From an uncultured Odoribacter sp. (GTDB taxonomy: Bacteria; Bacteroidota; Bacteroidia; Bacteroidales; Marinifilaceae), in contig CAMRAP010000094.1 in the NCBI GenBank assembly GCA_947039985.1, positions 1 through 6,912 of the forward strand: 6,912 nucleotides of DNA, written 5' to 3'. Numbering within the stretch: the first letter of the stretch is position 1; the number at the start of each line of letters is the position of its first letter. Positions 1-5,669 of the stretch are shown in pieces. The position numbers were made by a program, and so were the translations under genes. The notes under the pieces were generated by a model. The model was given only the letters and a program-made list of their open reading frames with translations. It was not told where the DNA came from and did not search any database.

Positions 1-289
1 GGGAGGAACCTATGGGCACCTCTATTCTGTAGTCAATGAGATGTATGCTGAAGGAACGAGTATTAGCTTAGCTCATTTTAATTATATCAATCCTCTGCCT
101 AAAAATACGAGAGAGGTATTTTCTAGTTATAAAAAGATTATTGTTTGTGAACTAAATTTGGGGCAATTTGCAAAATATTTGAGGAGTAAATTACCTGAAT
201 TTACCTATATGCAGGTGAATAAAATGGAAGGTTTGCCGTTTACAGTCGAGGAATTAAAAGCGAAGATTAGTCTGTTGATAAATGATTAA
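1..289 (+). CDS. korA: 2-oxoglutarate:ferredoxin oxidoreductase subunit alpha, C-terminal fragment (5' end outside window)
   Basis: The reading frame is open from base 2 to the TAA at 287-289, giving the last 95 residues; the ATG at 41 is internal, because in-frame codons upstream continue the conserved sequence GGTYGHLYSVVNE. The fragment carries the KorA C-terminal signature: LAHFNYINPLP, then a region reading IIVCELNLGQFAKYLR, then NKMEGLPFTVEEL. In this family the alpha subunit pairs with the TPP-binding beta subunit to oxidise 2-oxoglutarate to succinyl-CoA with reduction of ferredoxin in the cytoplasm, a typical route in anaerobic Bacteroidetes. korB follows after 8 bases, confirming the pair. 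The LNLGQ and GLPF motifs favour the KOR type over pyruvate or branched-chain 2-oxoacid enzymes. The N-terminal part cannot be assessed, including whether it is the fused gamma/alpha form. Confidence 0.93.
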   Translation, partial: GGTYGHLYSVVNEMYAEGTSISLAHFNYINPLPKNTREVFSSYKKIIVCELNLGQFAKYLRSKLPEFTYMQVNKMEGLPFTVEELKAKISLLIND

Positions 290-297
290 AAAAAGAA

Positions 298-1317
298 ATG
301 ATGAGCGATATAACATATACTTCTAAAGATTTTAAGAGCAATCAAGAGATAAGATGGTGTCCCGGTTGTGGGGATCATGGTATTATTGTTTCTGTTCAAA
401 AAGCGATGGCAGAACTTGCTTATCCCAGGGAATCATGGGCCGTAATTTCGGGAATAGGTTGTTCCTCTCGTTTCCCTTATTATATGAATACTTTTGGCTT
501 TCACACTATTCATGGACGTGCAGCTGCGATTGCTTCTGGCGTCAAAAATGCAAATCGAAACCTAAATGTTCTGCAAATTTCTGGCGATGGTGATGCTTTA
601 GCTATTGGTGGAAATCATTTCATCCATGTTGTCCGTAGAAATGTAGACATGACGATATTGTTGTTTAACAATGAGATATACGGATTGACAAAGGGACAAT
701 ACTCTCCTACAACGCAGCTAAATACAAAGACAAAAACCTCTCCGTATGGAACGATTGAACATCCATTCAATCCAGGTGAGCTTTGTATTGGTGCACAAGG
801 AAAATTCTTTGCCCGCTCGATAGATGTAAAGATAAACCTCACAACAGAGATTGTGAAAGAGGCTGTAAAGCACAAAGGGACTTCTGTTGTGGAAATATTA
901 CAAAACTGTGTGATATTTGCCGATGGGGTTCATTCAGCTATAACAGAGAAGGACACTAGAGAGGATCGACAGTTAATACTAAAACATGGCGAGCCTATGA
1001 TTTTTGGAAAGAATAGAGATAAAGGTCTGATGTTTGCCAAGAGTGGAGCCTTGAAGGTGGTTGAGCTGGGTAAGGGAGGGGTGACTGAAGAGGATATCGT
1101 AGTTCATGATGTCCGTAATCCCAATCCTTATCTACATTGGATGCTTGTGAATATGCGAGCACCAGAATATCCTGTAGCTTTAGGTGTTATTCGTAATGTT
1201 GAGGCTCATACTTACGACGAGGCTTTGGCGGAGCAGATTGAGGAGGTACAGGGAAAAACTAAAATTTGCTGTATGGATGATTTGATGAATAGTGGTGACA
1301 CTTGGGAGGTTAAATAA
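298..1317 (+). CDS. korB: 2-oxoglutarate:ferredoxin oxidoreductase subunit beta
   Basis: This 339-residue protein is the full length expected for Bacteroidetes KorB. It is the thiamine-pyrophosphate-binding catalytic subunit that, with KorA, makes succinyl-CoA from 2-oxoglutarate and reduces ferredoxin. Visible motifs are W20-CPGCG near the N-terminus (Cys21 and Cys24), GIGCSSR at 52-58, HGRAAAIASG at 72-81, the TPP/Mg-binding GDGDALAIGGNH at 96-107, and NNEIYGLTKGQYSPTT at 124-139. The C-terminal part (about 205-335) matches the KorB extension with HDVRNPNPYLHWML. There is no separate ferredoxin-type CxxCxxC cluster domain, as usual for this subunit. Two adjacent ATGs (298 and 301) are possible starts; the upstream sequence is only A-rich (AAAAAAAGAA), with no clear Shine-Dalgarno, so the choice is open by one residue. 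It is coupled to korA by an 8-base gap. No terminator follows directly. Confidence 0.96.
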   Translation: MMSDITYTSKDFKSNQEIRWCPGCGDHGIIVSVQKAMAELAYPRESWAVISGIGCSSRFPYYMNTFGFHTIHGRAAAIASGVKNANRNLNVLQISGDGDALAIGGNHFIHVVRRNVDMTILLFNNEIYGLTKGQYSPTTQLNTKTKTSPYGTIEHPFNPGELCIGAQGKFFARSIDVKINLTTEIVKEAVKHKGTSVVEILQNCVIFADGVHSAITEKDTREDRQLILKHGEPMIFGKNRDKGLMFAKSGALKVVELGKGGVTEEDIVVHDVRNPNPYLHWMLVNMRAPEYPVALGVIRNVEAHTYDEALAEQIEEVQGKTKICCMDDLMNSGDTWEVK

Positions 1318-1408
1318 GTTGGAAAGAGGTGGTGAGACTATTGTAACTTCCTGATTTATAGATGTAATACTGCCCCTTGTTGAGTGGATGTGTATGTCGA
1401 TGTATACA

Positions 1409-1432
1409 TTTTCCTATCAGGAAATAGGAAAA
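1409..1432. repeat. 9-bp perfect inverted repeat with a nested alternative hairpin
   Basis: The arms TTTTCCTAT (1409-1417) and ATAGGAAAA (1424-1432) are perfectly complementary around a 6-base loop. A second, overlapping pairing is possible, TTTCCT-ATC-AGGAAA at 1410-1424, which excludes the first because it uses the same left arm. AGGAAA is directly repeated (1419-1424 and 1426-1431). It lies about 90 bases past the korB stop. Neither strand has a T-run right after the stem, so this is not a normal intrinsic terminator; it could protect the korB mRNA 3' end or be chance. Confidence 0.4.
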
Positions 1433-1683
1433 CAATTTGGGGCGAGTATTATATTTTACGAATGGATGGTATTCATGATTCTGTTGCTTTGATCTCTGGT
1501 ATGGAACATGAGTATTCTCTAGCTTGGGAGCAACTGAAATTTTTAATTTATTCATGAGGTCGTTATTCTTCGTATTTACTTTAAAGAACATTTATAGAAC
1601 AAGCAAGAATAGTACTCGAAATGATCCGACAACAGCTAGTGTTTGTATATTATATACTGCTTTAGAAAATCAAGTCTATTGGA

Positions 1684-1704
1684 AAAATTAGCCTGACTAA
1701 TTTT
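1684..1704. repeat. 8-bp perfect AT-rich inverted repeat
   Basis: AAAATTAG (1684-1691) and CTAATTTT (1697-1704) pair perfectly around the 5-base loop CCTGA. The A-tract before and T-tract after make it symmetrical, so it could act as a weak terminator in either direction, but the stem has only one G-C pair. It coincides with the stop codon (1689-1691) of the doubtful small frame 1554-1691. Confidence 0.3.
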
Positions 1705-1902
1705 GTATCGTTCGAACTCATTTTTTATACGGCGAAAATAGGTGATCTGTTTCTAATTTTATTCCCAAAAAACACCTGGTTTTTCACATTTTTATCCACC
1801 CTATTCTTTGTTAGGACGCTTGTAAAAGCGATTAATTCTTTGAATATTTGTTCTAATGGGCAAATTAAATATTTAATCAAATACATCAAGATATTAGAAT
1901 AC

Positions 1903-1953
1903 AGAAGAGGCTGACCAGATTCACTTGATGTGAATACTGGGCAGCTTCTTTTA
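1903..1953 (+). terminator. Strong imperfect hairpin followed by a T-rich tract, probable terminator
   Basis: The left arm at 1903-1924 and the right arm at 1930-1949 pair over most of their length around the loop TTGAT: AGAAG/CTTCT at the base, then CTG/CAG, CC/GG, AG/CT and ATTCAC/GTGAAT, with a 3-base bulge (AGG), one mismatch and a single-base bulge. On the + strand the stem runs into TTTTATT, the usual layout of an intrinsic terminator for transcription arriving from the korB side, although korB ends almost 590 bases upstream. It also lies 47 bases past the peptidase stop, so it may end the minus-strand transcript too, but no T-run follows on that strand. The GAGGCTG...CAGCTTC stem resembles hairpins I recall between Bacteroidales genes, a recollection not checked here. 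Confidence 0.6.
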
Positions 1954-1996
1954 TTGAATCCTATTTAGTTTTATATAAGGATCTAGCCTTTGGTTT

Positions 1997-3376
1997 TTAG
2001 AACATATAATCCCAAACAGGTAATTGTATCGCTTCACCTTTCAGAGCTTCGATAGCTTTTTTGCTTAAGTGTTTTCTGTGGATAACTATGCGGAACAAAT
2101 ATTCATCAAACCATTGGTCTGTAAATGTTAGACAGCCATTATTTCCGTTTGAAGCTCCCCAGCTATTCTCAAATTCCCACTTTAGGGGGCTATCGTTCTC
2201 ATCGGTATCACAAGCAATTAGATTCATCGCATGTGCAGACCCACTCTGACGAGTCAATATACGTGCTTTTTTATCCATCTTTAGGTCGATGCCAAGCAGT
2301 GATTCATAATCGTACATTTCAGGATCAAGAATACCTGAAGTGCGATTATATTGCTTACCTACATCGCAAGAAGCATACATCGATTCATTGTTTTTGATAG
2401 ATGTCAAGGCTGATTTTTTGATCTCCTCATTGGGTAGATTCAGATAAATCCAATTGACACCTTCTTGCGTATTTCTATAATTTTGAATATCATATACTTT
2501 ATAATACGCTCTAGTTGGATCATTCATAATCATAATATAGTTCTCTGGACTATAATCTGCTGGCGTAATCTCTTCGTAGAATTGCTTTGGAGTGTAGTTT
2601 GCTAACTCCTTAATATGACCATCTTTATCCTTATATCTCCAAGTAAATTCATGTGGAGGTTCACCGAGACATAAGGCAAGCATACGATATACGTCTTTTA
2701 GTATATTGTTTTTCTCGACTCTTAAAGCTTTTGTTTTTGCTCCATCCTCTGCCATGGTGCGAAGGTTAAAACCTCCTTGGCGCAATTTTTCATTAATCAA
2801 ACTGATCATTTGACCAGTGCTATTGGAGTGTGCCGTTTCGGGCATGACCTCTTGTGGTACAGCCCCATATTTATGAGCTATATTATAATATAGATTCCAT
2901 ACACCACCATCATTAACAGGTGATTTAAAATAGGTGGTAACTGCACGGTCATCCATGGATTTATCGGCTGTCGCTATCATATTCTCCAAGAAAAGATTCG
3001 ATTTTTCAAAGATATCCCAAAAGTATAGATAGTTGTGTGAAAAATAGAATTTGCTAAGATTGTATTTTTTCATAATCTGTGGACGTAAAACATTGGTAGA
3101 GGTAAACATCCAACAACGGCCAGAGCTTTCTTGATTGGTGATCCCTTTTACATCTACTTTATATTTAAAGTAATGATCTGTTTTACCTTGCAAGTCACGA
3201 TTTAGTGCATTGTTTTTGATATCTTTATCATTGCTTAAAACATTTTGGATGGCTTTGGTTGAAGCATCTTTCTTAAAACTTCCTTGAATATCTTGCAGAT
3301 CTTTGTCTGTGATGTTTTGTGCAAAACTTCCAGAGCAAGCTAGTAGGAGAGAGCTTGCGAGTAAAATATGTTTCAT
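1997..3376 (-). CDS. Exported C1-family cysteine peptidase, bleomycin hydrolase/aminopeptidase C-like
   Basis: This 459-residue protein belongs to papain-like family C1B (PepC/bleomycin hydrolase), which trims N-terminal residues from peptides in a self-caging hexamer. The catalytic set is visible: Gln82 (in TNQESSGRCW), Cys88, His382 (in SGSAHAMNLI) and Asn404 (in WEFENSWG). GGVWNLYYNIAHKYGAVP at 157-174 matches the family's conserved segment. Unlike the cytosolic relatives it begins with a signal sequence: MKHI, a hydrophobic stretch, then either signal peptidase I cleavage after SFA (residues 17-19) or a weak lipobox LLAC with Cys14. It should therefore act in the periplasm or at the membrane. 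The C-terminus stops at LPVWDYMF, whereas the family usually ends in WDPMGALA(E), a tail that lies in the active-site cleft. The start ATG is supported by the signal peptide; no Shine-Dalgarno is seen. It follows lpdA after 11 bases, probably in one transcript. The physiological substrate is unknown. Confidence 0.9.
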   Translation of the reverse strand: MKHILLASSLLLACSGSFAQNITDKDLQDIQGSFKKDASTKAIQNVLSNDKDIKNNALNRDLQGKTDHYFKYKVDVKGITNQESSGRCWMFTSTNVLRPQIMKKYNLSKFYFSHNYLYFWDIFEKSNLFLENMIATADKSMDDRAVTTYFKSPVNDGGVWNLYYNIAHKYGAVPQEVMPETAHSNSTGQMISLINEKLRQGGFNLRTMAEDGAKTKALRVEKNNILKDVYRMLALCLGEPPHEFTWRYKDKDGHIKELANYTPKQFYEEITPADYSPENYIMIMNDPTRAYYKVYDIQNYRNTQEGVNWIYLNLPNEEIKKSALTSIKNNESMYASCDVGKQYNRTSGILDPEMYDYESLLGIDLKMDKKARILTRQSGSAHAMNLIACDTDENDSPLKWEFENSWGASNGNNGCLTFTDQWFDEYLFRIVIHRKHLSKKAIEALKGEAIQLPVWDYMF

Positions 3377-3387
3377 GTGTATTTTAT

Positions 3388-4779
3388 TTATAAATGAATT
3401 ACTTCGTCATAAGCGGCAGCAGCAGCTTCCATCACAGCCTCACTCATTGTTGGGTGTGGATGTATCGTTTTAATCAAATCGTGAGCAGTGATGCCTTTTT
3501 GGCGAGCCAGTACTAGTTCAGAAATCATCTCTGTGACATTGGCACCCACTAGGTGAGCTCCGAGTAGACTGTTGTCTTTTGCATCAAAAACCAATTTAAC
3601 AAAACCATCCGTTGCTCCAGCTGAACTTGCTTTCCCAGAAGCTGTAAATGGAAATTTACCGATTTTCAACTCATAGCCAGCTTCTTGTGCTTTTGCGACA
3701 GTTAAACCAACGGATGCCACTTCTGGAGTGGTGTATGTACAGCCTGGAATGTTTGAATAGTGAATAGGTTCAGGAGATTGACCGGCTATTTTTTCGATAC
3801 AACAAATCGCTTCAGCAGAGGCTACGTGTGCAAGTGCAGGACCATGTACGATATCGCCAATAGCATAGACGCCTTCAACATTTGTACGGTAATAATCGTC
3901 GACTTTTATTTTGCCTTTTTCAAGCTCTATACCTAAGTCTTCTAAACCGAGATTTTCAATGTTTGGTGCAATGCCCACAGCTGATAAGACCATCTCTGTT
4001 TCGTGTATTTCAATCTCGCCTTTTTTATTGCGAATACTTACTTTTAGCAGTTCGCCAGAGGTGTCGATACTTTCAACGGAAGATTTGACCATGACACTAA
4101 TTCCTGCTTTTTTGAATGAACGGCCAACTTGTTTGGAAACCTCTTCATCTTCTATAGGTAGGATGGTGGGCATAAACTCTACCAAGCTTACTTTTGTACC
4201 CATTGCATTATAGAACCAAGTTAACTCAGAACCAATTGCACCTGAACCTACCACAAGTAATGAGTTTGGTTTATGACCGAGTGTAAGAGCTTCTCTATAT
4301 CCTATGATTCGTTTTCCATCCTGTGGAATAGTAGGAAGTGTTCTTGAACGAGAACCAGTTGCTAATACGATATGCTTTGCTTCATACACGGTTTTATTTC
4401 CTTCGGCATCGCTTACCTCTACTTTTTTATCACGAGTCAATGAACCCGTTCCAGTGATTGTCGTGATTTTATTTTTTTTAAATAGATATTGAATACCTTT
4501 ACTCATTTTGTCTGCAACACCACGGCTACGAGCAATAACAGCTTCAAAATTAGCCTCTGCCTTTTCAATTTTTATGCCGTAAGCTGAAGCATGTTGAGCA
4601 TACTCTAGTACTTGTGCAGATTTTAATAAAGATTTAGTAGGAATACAGCCCCAGTTTAGGCAGATACCACCTAGTTCTGTACGTTCCACAACAGCAACGT
4701 TTAAGCCTAGTTGTGCGGCTCGAATAGCAGCTACGTATCCACCAGGACCACTTCCGATAACAATTAAATCATAATTCAT
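3388..4779 (-). CDS. lpdA: Dihydrolipoamide dehydrogenase (E3)
   Basis: This 463-residue flavoprotein is full length for the family. It reoxidises protein-bound dihydrolipoamide with NAD+ in 2-oxoacid dehydrogenase complexes or the glycine cleavage system. Domains in order: FAD-binding GSGPGG at 9-14 with Glu32 at the end of the second strand; the redox disulfide in GGICLNWGCIPTKS (Cys40, Cys45); ATGSR at 140-144; the NAD-binding GSGAIG at 178-183 with Glu201, which favours NAD over NADP; the second FAD motif YAIGDI at 305-310; and a C-terminal dimerisation domain with catalytic HPHPTMSE (His442, Glu447). No key residue is missing. The start is set by the conserved N-terminal strand MNYDLIVIG. 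No E1, E2 or lipoate genes are in view, so its partner complex is unknown. The exported peptidase follows after 11 bases. An inverted repeat and a possible promoter lie upstream. Confidence 0.97.
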   Translation of the reverse strand: MNYDLIVIGSGPGGYVAAIRAAQLGLNVAVVERTELGGICLNWGCIPTKSLLKSAQVLEYAQHASAYGIKIEKAEANFEAVIARSRGVADKMSKGIQYLFKKNKITTITGTGSLTRDKKVEVSDAEGNKTVYEAKHIVLATGSRSRTLPTIPQDGKRIIGYREALTLGHKPNSLLVVGSGAIGSELTWFYNAMGTKVSLVEFMPTILPIEDEEVSKQVGRSFKKAGISVMVKSSVESIDTSGELLKVSIRNKKGEIEIHETEMVLSAVGIAPNIENLGLEDLGIELEKGKIKVDDYYRTNVEGVYAIGDIVHGPALAHVASAEAICCIEKIAGQSPEPIHYSNIPGCTYTTPEVASVGLTVAKAQEAGYELKIGKFPFTASGKASSAGATDGFVKLVFDAKDNSLLGAHLVGANVTEMISELVLARQKGITAHDLIKTIHPHPTMSEAVMEAAAAAYDEVIHL

Positions 4780-4801
4780 ATTTCAATAGATATTAGTTAA
4801 G

Positions 4802-4835
4802 TGTGGTACATTTTTAAATAAAAAAATGTGTCACA
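4802..4835. repeat. 14-bp imperfect inverted repeat upstream of lpdA
   Basis: TGTGGTACATTTTT (4802-4815) and AAAAATGTGTCACA (4822-4835) pair at 12 of 14 positions around the 6-base spacer AAATAA. It occupies the middle of the gap between znuB and lpdA, 22 bases before the lpdA start, and overlaps the downstream edge of a possible -7 promoter box. It could be a protein-binding operator or a hairpin in the lpdA leader. No T-run follows the stem on the minus strand, so it is not a standard terminator for the znu transcript. Confidence 0.45.
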
Positions 4836-4841
4836 AAACTA
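4834..4841 (-). promoter_or_regulatory. Possible Bacteroidetes-type -7 promoter box for lpdA
   Basis: Read on the minus strand the bases are TAGTTTTG, an exact match to the Bacteroidetes primary sigma -7 consensus TAnnTTTG. A transcript would start near 4827 with a leader of roughly 45-50 bases before lpdA. The expected -33 TTTG is not found at the usual distance of about 19-21 bases; the nearest TTTG, inside the end of znuB, is too far. This is therefore half a promoter, and an 8-base degenerate match in AT-rich DNA can be chance. Read-through from the znu genes is the alternative. Confidence 0.25.
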
Positions 4842-4858
4842 ATAAAAAAAGATGAGCT

Positions 4859-5668
4859 TTAATTCTTCCGTACTAATCTTTTCAAAAGCCAACAAAGAAT
4901 AAAGAGGAGTATAAAACAGATGACAATACTTGCCCCTGAAGGAATATTTAGAAGGGCAGAGAAAAATAATCCACTTACAGAGCCAATGGTGCTAATAATT
5001 GTGGATGCAATGAGTTGTTGGCTGAAATTTTTGTAGAAAAGACCAGCGATAGCTTGGGGGATAGTCAGGTATGAAATCACCAGAATAATACCAGCTAATT
5101 TTAAGCATAAAACGATACATAGGGCAATGGTGATAGTAATGGCAATATCAATGACATTCACAGGTATTTGGTGAGTTTTACTATAGGCTTTGTCAAATGC
5201 GATATAGAATAAAGGTCGATAGAAACGTAGAAAAAAGACAATGATAAAAAGGCATAAAAAGGCGGAGATGATGATTTGTGAACGGGTGACAGTGAGAATG
5301 TTACCAAATAGGTAGGACATTAGGTTGGGAACATATCCAGGGGTTAGGTAGATAAATAAGATACCTATAGCCATCCCTGCCGACCAGAAGATGCCAATCA
5401 GTGAATCCTCTCTAAGCTTTTTGTTATCAGATAAAAAGAGTATGGCCAAGGCTGATAAAACAGAAAAAATACCAGCTCCGAGCATGGGAGAAAACCCGAG
5501 ATAATAAGCTAATCCCAATCCACCGAAAGAGGTATGGGTAATTCCACCACTGATAAAAACCATTCGCTTGGCAACGATATAAGTGCCCACTAATCCACAA
5601 CTGATACCGATTAGAATGGTGCTGATCAAGGCATTTTGAAAAAAATCGTATTGTAAAAGTTCTAACAT
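4859..5668 (-). CDS. znuB: Zinc/manganese ABC transporter permease (ZnuB-like)
   Basis: This 269-residue, strongly hydrophobic protein is the membrane subunit of a cluster A-I metal importer (ABC-3 permease family). About seven to eight membrane segments can be placed by hydrophobicity, roughly at 10-32, 50-79, 88-110, 130-150, 170-208 (two), 214-240 and 243-262. The loop GGITHTSFGGLGLAYYLG at 41-58 corresponds to the conserved segment after the first membrane helix, written G-D-[AS]-[LI]-S-H-A in many relatives. RIPQAIAG-like sequence (TIPQAIAGL at 202-210) sits in the usual coupling position facing the ATPase. The start ATG follows the znuC stop by one base (TAA-T-ATG), so translation is probably coupled. 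Zinc is the likeliest substrate but manganese or iron cannot be excluded from sequence. The gene ends with basic residues (KRLVRKN) in the cytoplasm. Confidence 0.93.
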   Translation of the reverse strand: MLELLQYDFFQNALISTILIGISCGLVGTYIVAKRMVFISGGITHTSFGGLGLAYYLGFSPMLGAGIFSVLSALAILFLSDNKKLREDSLIGIFWSAGMAIGILFIYLTPGYVPNLMSYLFGNILTVTRSQIIISAFLCLFIIVFFLRFYRPLFYIAFDKAYSKTHQIPVNVIDIAITITIALCIVLCLKLAGIILVISYLTIPQAIAGLFYKNFSQQLIASTIISTIGSVSGLFFSALLNIPSGASIVICFILLFILCWLLKRLVRKN

Positions 5669-5669
5669 A

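Larger units (their letters stand above)
1318..1996. other. 679-base convergent intergenic region without a convincing gene
   Basis: The region lies between korB (+) and the peptidase gene (-), so both flanking transcription units point into it. It is AT-rich and rich in hairpins: 1409-1432, 1684-1704, a short CGCTT-GTAA-AAGCG hairpin at 1817-1830, a 14-bp palindrome ATTAAATATTTAAT at 1864-1877, and a strong terminator-like hairpin at 1903-1949. A 57-codon + strand frame beginning at GTG 1384 (or ATG 1462) ends in TGA at 1555-1557 and overlaps by ATGA a 45-codon frame at 1554-1691. Neither has a recognisable product or ribosome binding site. A 93-codon minus-strand frame (1310-1591) also has no recognisable features and overlaps korB. 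The region may hold a decayed gene, a small RNA, or long 3' untranslated sequence; I cannot decide from sequence alone. Confidence 0.7.

Noticed and set aside
41..289. Separate 82-residue gene starting at ATG 41
   Set aside because: In-frame codons from base 2 encode conserved KorA sequence, so the ATG is internal and this is the end of a longer gene cut by the window edge.
354..875. Alternative frames inside korB (354-593 on + and 615-875 on -)
   Set aside because: korB is complete with all motifs; the alternatives show no domain and unusual composition.
1310..1591. 93-codon minus-strand frame in the convergent gap
   Set aside because: It overlaps the korB 3' end, has low-complexity, non-family-like sequence, no ribosome binding site, and no recognisable domain or conserved motif; a chance open frame is likelier.
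1645..1657. GTATAT-T-ATATAC palindrome as a dif-like recombination site
   Set aside because: It has 6-bp arms with a one-base centre and lacks the two 11-bp XerC/XerD half-sites with a 6-base spacer; AT-rich sequence gives such palindromes by chance.
2061..2397. Plus-strand frames opposite the peptidase gene (2061-2249 and 2125-2397)
   Set aside because: They lie antisense to a strongly supported gene with intact catalytic motifs and encode no recognisable protein.
3882..4492. Plus-strand frames opposite lpdA (3882-4088, 3911-4213, 4304-4492)
   Set aside because: They are antisense shadows of a highly conserved gene, with Ser/Leu-rich composition typical of reverse-complement frames.
4842..4858. 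T-run just after the znuB stop as an intrinsic terminator
   Set aside because: A run of seven T's follows on the minus strand, but the bases before it (AAAGCTCATC) form no stem longer than three to four pairs.
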